From positions 2,326,361 to 2,390,360 of the forward strand of contig NZ_AP018042.1 in the NCBI RefSeq assembly GCF_002356295.1: a stretch of 64,000 bases of DNA, in the 5' to 3' direction. Positions within the stretch are counted from its first letter, which is position 1. Each line of letters starts with the position of its first letter. The notes under the pieces were generated by a model. The model had not been told where the DNA came from. It saw nothing but the letters and a program-made list of their open reading frames with translations, and made no database searches. This document shows positions 6,329 through 14,544 of the stretch, in pieces. The DNA comes from Labilibaculum antarcticum. GTDB taxonomy: Bacteria > Bacteroidota > Bacteroidia > Bacteroidales > Marinifilaceae. A program made the position numbers and the translations under genes.

Positions 6329-8557
6329 CTAGTTTCCCAGCTCAAGCTGATTCTTCACCAATTGATAATAGGCTCCCTTTAATTTTGTAAGATTCTCGTG
6401 AGTTCCCTCCTCAACAATTTTTCCCTTATCCAAAACGATAATTTTATCGGCACTTCGAACTGTACTCAATCGATGGGCAACAACAACAACGGTTCTTCCT
6501 TTATTAAATTCATCCAAATTATTCATGATTGCCTTTTCGTTGTTTGCATCCAAGGCATTGGTCGCTTCATCGAAGAACAAAAATTTTGGGTTTTTATAGA
6601 CTGCCCTGGCAATTAAAATCCGTTGCTTTTGCCCCTGACTTAAGCCATGACCGTTGGCACCAATTCTTGTGTTGTACCGCAATGGCAGACTTTCAATGAA
6701 CATATCGATACAGGCAACCTGAACGGCATACAACAATCTCTTTTTATCAATATTCTCAACTCCAACGGCAACGTTTTTAGCGATGGTATCCGAAAAGATA
6801 AAACCATCCTGCATAACCACACCGCAATTCTGCCGCCACATCGATGAACTGTAATTTTCGAGAGTGACTCCACCCAAGGAAATCCTTCCTTTTGTAGTTG
6901 GATAAAATCCCAACATCAGCTTAATTAAAGTAGTTTTTCCGCTACCCGATGCACCAACAATTGCAGTGGTTTTTCCATCTTCTATCTTCAAATTAACATC
7001 ATCGAGAACCATTTCGGAATGTGGACCTTCGTATTGGAAGAATACCTTTTCGATGTCAATGGCCTTTTCTTCGGGAATCTCTGTTAAGCGATCCTCATTT
7101 GGCATTTCTTCCTCCTTCATCTCGTGAATTTCACCCAATCGCTCGAGCGATATTTTAGCATCCTGCCACGAATGAATAAACTGCACCAAATTATCAAGCG
7201 GGGAATTCAATTGACCCAAAATGTACGACACCGCCAACATCATACCCAAAGTCATGCCGCCATCGAGTACCGACTTGGCCGCTAAAAAGGTGATGATGAT
7301 ATTCTTAGTTTCGTTGAAGAAAATGGAACCTGAAACCTGATACTGATTCAAAGCCAGACCTTTGGTTCTCACTTTAAACAATTCAGCTTGTATTTGCTCC
7401 CACTCCCAACGCTTTTGTTTCTCGCAGTTGTTCAGCTTAATTTCCTGCATTCCGGTGATTAACTGCACCAATGAATTCTGATTGTTCGAAAGTTGAGCAA
7501 ATCGTTTTCCATCCAATTCTCGGCGCTTTCGCAGAAAAAGATTCACCCAAATGATATACAAAAGCGATCCAACTACAAAAACAAAAAAGATTTGCATGTC
7601 GTAAATGGCCAAAACAATTCCAAAAATCACCAAGTTAACCATCGAAAACAGGATGCTTAAGGTTGATGATGTGAGGAAATTTTCGATTCGGGTATGATCT
7701 TGTATCCGCTGCAGCAAATCTCCAATCATCTTGATATCGAAAAAGCCAATTGGCAATTTCATTAACTTGATTAGGAAATCGGAGATCAATGAAATATTAA
7801 TTCGGGTTGATATGTGTAAGAGTATCCAGCTTCGAATGAATTCCACAGACATTCGCGAAATGAATAGTACCAATTGGGCAATCAGCACCAAATAGATAAA
7901 ACTCAGGTTCTGCGTATTGATACCTACATCGACAATGGATTGGGTAAGGAATGGAAAAATTAATTGCAGCATACTGCCAAACAACATTCCCAATACCAAC
8001 TGCACCAAAAATTTCTTGTAAGGTCTCAGATATTGAAGCAAAAAAGTAAAACTCTTTTTATGGGAAAGATCCTCGTCGCCCTGAGCGTAAAAATCGGGTG
8101 TGGTTTCAACCAACAAACACAATCCTTTTAGCTCTCCCTGACTTTGTGTACTTGCCCACGACTTAATAAATTCCTCTTTGGTAAATTTCAACAATCCGGA
8201 AGCCGGATCGGCAACATGAACCGTTGTTTTTTTCTTTTTTACCTCTATTTTGTGAACCACCACAAAGTGATTTTGTCCCCAATGGCAAATAGCTGGCAGT
8301 GCAGCGTCGTTTTGGAGCTGCTCGTAGCTGATGCGCACCCCCATGGTTCGCAGGCCAATGCTTTCCGCCGCATCGGCAATGCCCATCATCGAAACTCCTT
8401 CGCGGGTAATGTGCGATTTATCGCGTAAAGATTGAAGGCTGAAATTCTTACCAAAGTGAGCGGCAATCATACGCAGGCAAGTCGGGCCACAATCCATGGC
8501 ATCCAATTGGCGGAAATGGGGGAATTTTTTCTTCAAGGCAGAATGGTAATTAGTCAA
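6329..8557 (-). CDS. Peptidase-containing (C39) ABC transporter for double-glycine peptides
   Basis: 742 residues in the classic PCAT order. The N-terminal C39 peptidase has catalytic Cys23 in MDCGPTCLRM, His97 in NHFVVV and Asp117 in ADPASG. A six-helix transmembrane domain covers about residues 170-460, and an ABC ATPase follows with Walker A GASGSGKTT, signature LSQGQKQR, Walker B FLFFDEA and the H-loop AHRLS. Such proteins cleave leader peptides after Gly-Gly and export the core peptide. No ATG exists between the upstream in-frame stop and the conserved sequence, so the start is TTG, at 8557 or, seven codons later, at 8536. It is the obvious candidate exporter for the Gly-Gly peptides at 20.2-20.95 kb, although the distance makes that an inference. 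Confidence 0.93.
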   Translation of the reverse strand: MTNYHSALKKKFPHFRQLDAMDCGPTCLRMIAAHFGKNFSLQSLRDKSHITREGVSMMGIADAAESIGLRTMGVRISYEQLQNDAALPAICHWGQNHFVVVHKIEVKKKKTTVHVADPASGLLKFTKEEFIKSWASTQSQGELKGLCLLVETTPDFYAQGDEDLSHKKSFTFLLQYLRPYKKFLVQLVLGMLFGSMLQLIFPFLTQSIVDVGINTQNLSFIYLVLIAQLVLFISRMSVEFIRSWILLHISTRINISLISDFLIKLMKLPIGFFDIKMIGDLLQRIQDHTRIENFLTSSTLSILFSMVNLVIFGIVLAIYDMQIFFVFVVGSLLYIIWVNLFLRKRRELDGKRFAQLSNNQNSLVQLITGMQEIKLNNCEKQKRWEWEQIQAELFKVRTKGLALNQYQVSGSIFFNETKNIIITFLAAKSVLDGGMTLGMMLAVSYILGQLNSPLDNLVQFIHSWQDAKISLERLGEIHEMKEEEMPNEDRLTEIPEEKAIDIEKVFFQYEGPHSEMVLDDVNLKIEDGKTTAIVGASGSGKTTLIKLMLGFYPTTKGRISLGGVTLENYSSSMWRQNCGVVMQDGFIFSDTIAKNVAVGVENIDKKRLLYAVQVACIDMFIESLPLRYNTRIGANGHGLSQGQKQRILIARAVYKNPKFLFFDEATNALDANNEKAIMNNLDEFNKGRTVVVVAHRLSTVRSADKIIVLDKGKIVEEGTHENLTKLKGAYYQLVKNQLELGN

Positions 8558-8626
8558 TTTATTATCGTGAAGCTAAAAATAGGGAAAAATGTTGGAACGG
8601 ACTAAACAGTGAATTTATATTAGTCA

Positions 8627-8911
8627 CTAAAATGTAAATTCAAAAAATTTGTTTTTATACTCACCCCGTTTCCGGGGATTATTATTGATATAATTTGCGA
8701 TTCGAAGGTATTCCTGATCATCGCGAATGATGTGATCGTGAAATCGTTCCGGCCATTCAAAATCAGAATCTATTTTTCGCGCCTCTTTTCTTACGGCCGA
8801 TTTATAGGATCGGAGGATGCTAGCCAATGATCCTTTTTTTAGGGGATATGGCCGCCATTTTTTTATTTTTGGAATCCGATCCATCCTTTACAGACGTTGC
8901 ATGCAACGTCT
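8627..8911 (-). pseudogene. Duplicated C-terminal fragment of the neighbouring RAYT transposase
   Basis: The minus-strand reading frame at 8627-8884 repeats the last ~80 codons of the transposase at 8930-9478 (shared blocks KKGSLASILRSYKSAV, KEARKID, FEWPERFHDHIIRD, YINNNPRK) with roughly 90% nucleotide identity. The copy also includes the AGACGTTGCATGCAACGTCT palindrome at its edge (8892-8911). The N-terminal HUH half is absent, so it cannot be an active enzyme. It looks like a ~260-bp tandem duplication that ends at the palindrome. Confidence 0.8.
8892..8911. repeat. 20-bp perfect palindrome (RAYT/REP-associated), copy 1
   Basis: The sequence AGACGTTGCATGCAACGTCT is a perfect 20-bp palindrome. 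An identical copy lies at 9179-9198 inside the transposase reading frame. Such hairpins are the usual recognition sequences of REP-associated tyrosine transposases. Confidence 0.7.
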
Positions 8912-8929
8912 CTATCACGCATTTTGCAA

Positions 8930-9478
8930 TTATTCATTAAATTTATCATCGTCCCATTTCCGGGGATTATTATTGATGTAATTTTCGATTCGGTGGTATT
9001 CCGGCTCATCGCGAATGATGTGATCGTGAAAACGTTCCTGCCATTCAAAATCAGGATCTATTTTTCTCGCTTCTTTTGTTACGGCCGATTTATAGGATCG
9101 GAGGATGCTGGCCAATGATCCTTTTTTAGGGGATATGGCCGCAATTTTTTTATTTTTGGAATCCGATCCATCTAGCACAGACGTTGCATGCAACGTCTCT
9201 TCTGCAATATTCGATATTTCGATAATGCCATGCACATGATTAGGCATCACTACAAAGGCGTGCAATTTTACAAATGGGAAATGATTGGGAATCCCGAACC
9301 AAAATTGATGGGCCAGCTTGCCAATTTCAGATAATTCCATTTTCTGATCAGTAATAGAACCAAAAAACCACTGCCTGTTATGACTACAGATGGTCACGAA
9401 ATAGCTGCCTTCGTTGGAATAATTCCACCACACAGCACGAGCCGAGGGGATTCGGTATTTGTTTTGGAATTTTTTCAT
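8930..9478 (-). CDS. REP-associated tyrosine transposase (RAYT, IS200-like Y1/HUH)
   Basis: 182 residues, the usual length. The N-terminal beta core has GSYFVTICSHNRQWFFG, followed by the HUH metal-binding motif in MPNHVHGIIEI and a candidate catalytic Tyr in SYKSAV. The C-terminal YINNNPRKW is typical of the Bacteroidota subgroup. These enzymes nick single-stranded DNA and move REP-like palindromes. A perfect 20-bp palindrome (9179-9198) is embedded in the coding sequence between the HUH and Tyr halves. A truncated copy of the 3' half lies directly downstream. Intact as read, so possibly functional. Confidence 0.88.
   Translation of the reverse strand: MKKFQNKYRIPSARAVWWNYSNEGSYFVTICSHNRQWFFGSITDQKMELSEIGKLAHQFWFGIPNHFPFVKLHAFVVMPNHVHGIIEISNIAEETLHATSVLDGSDSKNKKIAAISPKKGSLASILRSYKSAVTKEARKIDPDFEWQERFHDHIIRDEPEYHRIENYINNNPRKWDDDKFNE
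9179..9198. repeat. 20-bp perfect palindrome (RAYT/REP-associated), copy 2, inside the transposase gene
   Basis: Identical to 8892-8911. It encodes part of the linker LHATSV in the transposase frame, so the palindrome seems to have been inserted in frame or to be tolerated as a linker. Confidence 0.7.
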
Positions 9479-9808
9479 TTTAATTATCTAATGGTAAAGT
9501 GCCCCATGAAAGTAAATATATTCCCAGATTCACCCAAATTAAAAATGCACATTAATGTTAATTGAACACAGTGTTATGGGTTAACAGAAATAAAAAGATC
9601 AGTGTTAATAATATTCGTAGATAATATTTTAAATTCGAATAGTACCTATTTGATAATTAAAGACTCTATACAATTGATCTGGTTCTTCGAACGTACTCGT
9701 TATTAATTGGTAAACTCGAAATCAGTTACTAATTGCTTTGGAAAAAACAATACAAAAAACCCCATCCAGGAAACCAGATGGGGTTGAAATATTTTTTAAA
9801 AACAGAGC
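9479..9808. other. Intergenic region, no gene seen
   Basis: AT-rich and without a convincing ORF. Apart from the terminator of the crp-like gene at its right end I see no structure. Confidence 0.5.
9758..9785 (-). terminator. Rho-independent terminator of the Crp/Fnr gene
   Basis: AACCCCATC (9758-9766) pairs with GATGGGGTT (9777-9785). On the minus strand the stem is followed by a T-run, 24 bp beyond the stop codon. Confidence 0.85.
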
Positions 9809-10513
9809 TTAAACGATACCGCCCACTTTTTTAAGTGCTTTACTGTTTATAATTTTAATTTTACGCCCGTTAAGTTCAATTAACTTGTCGGATTTAAACT
9901 CCGACAACAAACGAATTACCGATTCGGTTGCCGTTCCTACCATATTGGCAAGTTCTTCGCGGGTTAGAGCTATTTTAAGCGTACCCTCCGCGCTTAATCC
10001 AAAGGTTACTTCCAATTGAATTAAAATCTCGGCTAAGCGTTCGCGTACGGTTTTTTGAGCAATATCAGTAATATAGTCGTTTGCTTCACCCAGTTCTTTG
10101 CAAGTGATTTGCATTAATTCCATCGCAAACTCTGAATTTTCCCGTATCAACTTTGTCAATACATTTCCGGGTATAAAACAAACCACTGCATCTTCTATCA
10201 CTTTTGCTGAAGTGCAAGCACGCTCTTTACTCAACACAGAACGAAAACCGATTAAATCGCATTCTTTTGCAAACCGAATAATTTGTTCCTTCCCTTCCAA
10301 ACCTGTTTTAAAAACTTTTAAAACACCCGAAAAAAGAAAATAACATCCTTTGGCCGAATCACCTTCCGAATAGATAATACTACCTCTTTTATAAAAATGA
10401 ACATCTTCATCCCAAAACAATAGATTCTTATCTTCTACCTTCAGATTTTGAAATCTTTCACCGAACTTCTCGGCTAACTGATTGCAATTTGGAAGAATTG
10501 GATTCTGCTTCAT
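9809..10513 (-). CDS. Crp/Fnr-family transcriptional regulator
   Basis: 234 residues from the ATG at 10513 (a TTG lies three codons upstream). An N-terminal cyclic-nucleotide-binding-like beta barrel (GSIIYSEGDSAKGCYFLFSG) is followed by a long dimerisation helix and a C-terminal winged helix-turn-helix (LTREELANMVGTATESVIRLL). There is no N-terminal FNR-type four-cysteine cluster. Cys residues occur in the barrel (LACTSAKV region), but an Fe-S site is not evident. It diverges from the OsmC gene, and a perfect 12-bp inverted repeat lies between them (10633-10660), a candidate operator. The ligand cannot be inferred. Confidence 0.85.
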   Translation of the reverse strand: MKQNPILPNCNQLAEKFGERFQNLKVEDKNLLFWDEDVHFYKRGSIIYSEGDSAKGCYFLFSGVLKVFKTGLEGKEQIIRFAKECDLIGFRSVLSKERACTSAKVIEDAVVCFIPGNVLTKLIRENSEFAMELMQITCKELGEANDYITDIAQKTVRERLAEILIQLEVTFGLSAEGTLKIALTREELANMVGTATESVIRLLSEFKSDKLIELNGRKIKIINSKALKKVGGIV

Positions 10514-10632
10514 TAAATTCAAATTAAAACTGAAATCAATACTACTAATTCAATAACAATTCCTTTTCTCGAACTTCCACACACAACTAAATGTTTAAAA
10601 AATTATTTGGTTCGAAGGCTTTTTCCTACTTT

Positions 10633-10660
10633 TATTACAAATCGTTTTCGATTTGTAATA
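10633..10660. promoter_or_regulatory. Perfect inverted repeat, candidate operator between crp-like and osmC-like genes
   Basis: TATTACAAATCG and CGATTTGTAATA are perfect 12-bp arms around TTTT. The dyad lies 64 bp before the OsmC start and 119 bp before the divergent regulator start, a usual place for an operator. It could also be a hairpin in the OsmC leader. Binding by the neighbouring Crp/Fnr protein is inference. Confidence 0.5.
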
Positions 10661-10723
10661 AGGTCAAATATACAAATTTAGTTATACATATAGCACAGTT
10701 AAAAGGACAAAAATACAGCAATT

Positions 10724-11143
10724 ATGAAGCACAAAGTAGAACTATCATGGCTGGGAAACCTTGCCTTCGAAACAAATATGGATGGTCATAAAATGATTAC
10801 CGACGCTGGAATTGAATTTGGCGGTGAGGATAAAGGTCTTCGGCCAAAAAAGCTGATGCTAACCGCATTAGCAGGGTGTACGGGCATCGATACGGCGTTA
10901 ATTGTAAAGAAAATGAGGCTGGATATTACAGATATTAAAGTATCGGTAGAAGGTGAGTTAACCGAAAGTCAGCCCACTTACTATAAAAATATGCACATTA
11001 CCTATGAATTCTTTGGCAAGGATCTACCTCATAAAAAATTGGAGCGGGCCGTTAAAATTTCCGAAGAATCGCAATGCGGCGTAAGCGCAATGTACAAGCA
11101 GGTAATTCCTGTTACTTCCGAGATTATTTATCATGAAGAGTAA
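10724..11143 (+). CDS. OsmC/Ohr-family peroxiredoxin-like protein
   Basis: 139 residues. Both family cysteines are present: Cys52 in ALAGCTGID and Cys118 in ESQCGVSA. OsmC/Ohr proteins are homodimeric thiol peroxidases that reduce organic hydroperoxides. This sequence belongs to the short OsmC branch common in Bacteroidota, not clearly to Ohr. It diverges from a Crp/Fnr regulator and may be controlled by it, given the inverted repeat in between. Start ATG at 10724 is the only good choice. Confidence 0.87.
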   Translation: MKHKVELSWLGNLAFETNMDGHKMITDAGIEFGGEDKGLRPKKLMLTALAGCTGIDTALIVKKMRLDITDIKVSVEGELTESQPTYYKNMHITYEFFGKDLPHKKLERAVKISEESQCGVSAMYKQVIPVTSEIIYHEE

Positions 11144-11236
11144 AAAACATCTTGAAAGGTCTGGGAAAGTCGAAGCGTCCAATAGTCGAAAGGTCAAACA
11201 GTCCTTAGTTTTCTAATTAAGGTGTAATTGCAAAAG

Positions 11237-11512
11237 AAAAGCTCATTTATTCTTTTCCCCCTGGCTTTAGACCGGGGATTAATAAAAAAGGAAAACTTGA
11301 AAAGTGGAAGAGTTCAACAATCTAAAGGTCAGACAGTCCGTAGTATTCTATTGAAAAACTCGTTTATTCTTTGCTCCGTGGCTTTAGTCCGGGGATTAAT
11401 AAAAAAAGAAAACTTGAAAAGTCGAAGAGTCCAACAGTCAAAAGGTCAAACAGTCCGCAGCATACTATTGAAAAGCTCATTTATTCTTTGCCCGTGGCTT
11501 TAGCCCGGATTA
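11237..11512. repeat. 117-bp tandem repeat, about 2.4 copies
   Basis: Units start at 11237, 11354 and 11471. Each starts AAAA(G/A)CTC(A/G)TTTATTCTTT and carries TGGCTTTAG followed by CCGGG, then ATTAATAAAAAA, GAAAACTTGAAAAGT and CAGTCCG. The third unit is partial. The units differ by scattered substitutions, so this is not a very recent amplification. Confidence 0.85.
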
Positions 11513-11563
11513 TCTAGACAAAAGAGTCTCGAATAGTCCAATAGTCCAATAGTCCAAAAAATA

Positions 11564-11596
11564 AAAAAGTGCCTCTCCGAATGAAGGGCACTTTTT
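11564..11596. terminator. Bidirectional terminator between osmC-like gene and pheS
   Basis: AAAAAGTGCC (11564-11573) pairs with GGCACTTTTT (11587-11596). A- and T-runs on both sides allow function in either direction; pheS ends at 11645. Confidence 0.8.
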
Positions 11597-11644
11597 ATTT
11601 TTATCGTGTAAGATTATCTCAAGTCTAAAAACTCTATCCGTTTT

Positions 11645-12667
11645 CTAGAATCCTGCGGCAGAAAATTGTTCCAGGAAGCGAATGTCGTTCTCGAAGAACA
11701 AACGCAGATCTTTAATGCCGTATTTCAGCATGGTGATTCTTTCAATTCCCATTCCCAATGCAAAGCCTGTATATTTTTTATTATCAATTCCATTTAATTC
11801 CAAAACATTCGGATCAACCATACCGCAACCCAAAATCTCTAACCAACCGGTTCCTTTGCACACATTACAGCCCTTTCCGCCACAAAGTGAACAAGTAACA
11901 TCAACCTCGGCCGATGGCTCTGTAAACGGGAAGTATGATGGTCGCAATCTAATTTCTGTTTTCTCTCCAAAAAATTCTTTCGCGAAATAAGTCAATGTTT
12001 GCTTCAAATCGGCAAATGATACGTTCTCGTCGATATACAAACATTCAATTTGGTGAAAGATACAATGTGCTCGTGCCGAAATAGCTTCGTTACGAAAAAC
12101 ACGACCTGGCGTTAAGCAACGAATTGGCAATTCCATTTCAGACATATCATGCGCCTGAACCGAAGAGGTATGTGTACGCAAAATTACATCCGGATTTTTT
12201 TCGATGAAGAAAGTATCTTGCATATCACGTGCAGGATGCTCATCAGGAAAATTTAATGCCGAAAAGTTATGCCAATCATCTTCAATCTCCGGACCTTCGG
12301 AAATGGTGAATCCCAGGCGAGAAAATATTTCGGTAATTTCATTTTTCACCAAAGAAAGCGGATGGCGGGAACCCAACTTAACCGCATCTCCCGATAAAGT
12401 CAAATCCAAACCTGACTTTCCAAAATCAAGATTGGTGAAACTATCTTTAAGAGAATTTACTATATCCAAAGCAGTTGTCTTCAACTCGTTAAGAGCCTGT
12501 CCGACAGCTTTTTTCTGCTCGTTTGGAACATCCTTAAAATCTGCAAACAAAACAGCAATACTACCTTTTTTACTAAGGTGCTTGATTCTAAATTGTTCAA
12601 CTTCCTCTAGTGTAGTTGCCGAAAATCCATTCAACTCCTCCAATAAATTCTTTATTTTGTCTAACAT
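11645..12667 (-). CDS. pheS: Phenylalanine--tRNA ligase alpha subunit
   Basis: 340 residues from the ATG at 12667 (MLDKIKNLLEEL), the usual PheS length; an in-frame extension of 11 codons upstream has no support. The N-terminal coiled coil is followed by the class II catalytic core: motif 1 region GFTISEGPEIEDDWHNF, motif 2 RVFRNEAISARAHCIFHQIE and motif 3 GFALGMGIERITMLKYGI. A Cys-rich insert (CSLCGGKGCNVCKGTGW) occurs in Bacteroidota PheS. It charges tRNA-Phe together with PheT, which is not in the window. Minus strand, terminated at 11564-11596. Confidence 0.97.
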   Translation of the reverse strand: MLDKIKNLLEELNGFSATTLEEVEQFRIKHLSKKGSIAVLFADFKDVPNEQKKAVGQALNELKTTALDIVNSLKDSFTNLDFGKSGLDLTLSGDAVKLGSRHPLSLVKNEITEIFSRLGFTISEGPEIEDDWHNFSALNFPDEHPARDMQDTFFIEKNPDVILRTHTSSVQAHDMSEMELPIRCLTPGRVFRNEAISARAHCIFHQIECLYIDENVSFADLKQTLTYFAKEFFGEKTEIRLRPSYFPFTEPSAEVDVTCSLCGGKGCNVCKGTGWLEILGCGMVDPNVLELNGIDNKKYTGFALGMGIERITMLKYGIKDLRLFFENDIRFLEQFSAAGF

Positions 12668-12766
12668 ATTTTTAATCTTTTGAAATCCGATAGTCGGCAA
12701 AGTTACAAAAAGTTTTTTCTCCTTGTTACTGAGGATTCTATTTTAGACTGAAGATTCCTAAATTAT

Positions 12767-13591
12767 TTAGTATTCCAGAATTTTCACTTTCATTTTTACA
12801 TCCTGAAACGGTCGGTCATTTTCATCTGTTTCCAAATCAACAATCTTATCCAAAACATCCAATCCTTCTACTACTTCCCCAAAAACAGTATAATTCCCAT
12901 CAAGATGCGGAACACCGCCAATCGTTGTGTAGGCTTTCCGACGTGCCTCCGAAAATTCCAGTTTTAAATTGGAACTATTGTATGCAAATTCAATAGACCC
13001 CTTAATCGTCTTGGCAATGGCTCTAAACTCGTCAACTTTATCAGCTTTTTTCAAAGAATCCAAAACGGCCCTTTTATCTAAAGTTAAATACCGTTTAACG
13101 ATTCGCTTTCGCAAAGGAACATTCACTTCTTTCTCCATCAGTGTCAATTCCTCATCAGAAAAAACTCTGCCGTGAGCAATATAAAATTGAGAAATATCCG
13201 ATTCTTTAAAAATATTCACATTATCGGGCTTTCGAGGTGCAGCAATAGCTCCCTTTTTATGAAAAAACTTTTTATTAAACTCTGATTCAATGGTTCTGTT
13301 CGAACTACCATAACCAATCATCTTTCCTGCCGGTGCATTTCTGGAATCCTGCGAGCCACCCTGAGCCACAAAACCCTTTATCACCCGGTAAAACAGCGTT
13401 CCATCGAAATGACCGTTTTCTATCAATTGAAGAAAATTCTGCCGATGCTTTGGGGTTTCTTTGTAAAGCATCAATTTGATATTCCCCATATTGGTTTCAA
13501 TCAAAATAATCGAATTCGTAGCTTGCCCAAATGTTAGCTTAGTGATTAGAATAATTACAATTGCTAAAAATACTTTCTTACTGAAATTCAT
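12767..13591 (-). CDS. Secreted cyclophilin-type peptidyl-prolyl isomerase, paralogue 1
   Basis: 274 residues from the ATG at 13591, which has a good ribosome-binding site (AAGGAAATCA) and gives a signal peptide (MNFSKKVFLAIVIILITKLT). Cyclophilin motifs: FLQLIENGHFDGTLFYRVIKGF, VAQGG, SQFYI and a late GNYTVFGEVVEGLDVLDKI. Between SQFYI and the last block lies an insertion of about 90 residues rich in Lys/Glu, also present in the next paralogue. Probably a periplasmic folding catalyst. A tandem paralogue lies just upstream on the same strand (109 bp gap). Confidence 0.88.
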   Translation of the reverse strand: MNFSKKVFLAIVIILITKLTFGQATNSIILIETNMGNIKLMLYKETPKHRQNFLQLIENGHFDGTLFYRVIKGFVAQGGSQDSRNAPAGKMIGYGSSNRTIESEFNKKFFHKKGAIAAPRKPDNVNIFKESDISQFYIAHGRVFSDEELTLMEKEVNVPLRKRIVKRYLTLDKRAVLDSLKKADKVDEFRAIAKTIKGSIEFAYNSSNLKLEFSEARRKAYTTIGGVPHLDGNYTVFGEVVEGLDVLDKIVDLETDENDRPFQDVKMKVKILEY

Positions 13592-13700
13592 TGATTTCCT
13601 TCTTTTAAAATTTGCACTAAGATAAATATCATGCGATTGAAACCAAAAAAAGCTTTGCATTCATTGCAAAGCTCTTTCTTCTATCATTAAAACAGCAGGT

Positions 13701-14513
13701 TTATTTTAAAATTTTAATTTTCATTGATATGTCTTTCAATGGGCGATCGAAATCATCTTTCTCAACTCTTGCTATGGAATCAATTAAATCCATTCCCTCG
13801 ATAACTTCACCAAAAACCGTGTAATTTCCATCCAAATGAGGAATTCCACCAACAGTAGTATAGGCTTCAATTTGCTGTTTACTTAAAACAATTTTCTCCA
13901 AATTAAACATTGAATCAACTTCAAATTTAATGTGATCAATTGCCTCTGTCAACTTCTCCAACTCCCCTTCCATTTGACATTTGGAAAGAAATTCAGCTTT
14001 TTCCATTTGCACCTTCTTGAAAATAGAACTCCTTAGTTTTCCGTTCAGCTTCGTTTGTAAAGTATCCAATTCACCAACAGTGTAAACCTTTCCTTGTACA
14101 ATATAAAATTGGGAACCCGCTGATTTCTTTTCCGGATTCACATCATCACCTTCTCGTGCGGCAGCCAAAACCCCCCGCTTGTGAAATAAACCGTTTTTAA
14201 TTTCTGCAGGTATCTGATAGCCCGGACCGCCTTCGCCCAATCGCTCACCTGATTTTGCACTTTTTGAATCAGGATCCCCACCTTGAATCATGAATCCATC
14301 TATCACCCGATGAAATAGAGTACCGTCAAAGAATTTATCATGAGTTAATTTTACAAAATTATCTCGATGAACAGGCGTTTCATCATATAAACGAATTTTC
14401 AGATTTCCATATTCCGTTTCGACTTCAACAACTCTATCTTTTTTACCCAGCTCCAATTTTTTCTGGCAGGATATAAAAAGAAAAACAATAAAGATGTAAA
14501 TGAGATTTTTCAT
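13701..14513 (-). CDS. Cyclophilin-type peptidyl-prolyl isomerase lipoprotein, paralogue 2
   Basis: 270 residues. The N terminus MKNLIYIFIVFLFISCQKK has a lipobox (FISC), so it should be a membrane-anchored periplasmic lipoprotein. Cyclophilin core: FVKLTHDKFFDGTLFHRVIDGFMIQGGDP, then SAGSQFYIVQGKVY and, after a ~90-residue Lys/Glu-rich insertion, GGIPHLDGNYTVFGEVIEGMDLID. It is similar throughout to the downstream gene, insertion included, so the pair arose by duplication. Likely cotranscribed with the downstream paralogue. Confidence 0.9.
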   Translation of the reverse strand: MKNLIYIFIVFLFISCQKKLELGKKDRVVEVETEYGNLKIRLYDETPVHRDNFVKLTHDKFFDGTLFHRVIDGFMIQGGDPDSKSAKSGERLGEGGPGYQIPAEIKNGLFHKRGVLAAAREGDDVNPEKKSAGSQFYIVQGKVYTVGELDTLQTKLNGKLRSSIFKKVQMEKAEFLSKCQMEGELEKLTEAIDHIKFEVDSMFNLEKIVLSKQQIEAYTTVGGIPHLDGNYTVFGEVIEGMDLIDSIARVEKDDFDRPLKDISMKIKILK

Positions 14514-14544
14514 AGGTAATGATCAGTTTTTTTAATGTTTGTAT

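Larger units (their letters stand above)
11144..11644. other. Repeat-filled intergenic region between osmC-like gene and pheS
   Basis: It contains 2.4 copies of a 117-bp tandem repeat (11237-11512), short AATAGTCC iterations (about 11531-11556) and a bidirectional terminator. An open frame through the repeats exists only because 117 is divisible by three; it has no protein-like features. Confidence 0.7.

Noticed and set aside
8863-9048. 61-codon minus-strand ORF between the two transposase copies
   Set aside because: It overlaps the 3' half of the RAYT gene in another frame and spans the duplication boundary.
11228-11503. 91-codon plus-strand ORF
   Set aside because: It is an open frame through the 117-bp tandem repeat (period divisible by three) with no start signal, signal peptide or protein-like composition.
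12185-12200. Second parS-like site (ATATCACGTGCAGG)
   Set aside because: Only the CACGTG core matches, the outer bases do not, and it lies inside pheS.
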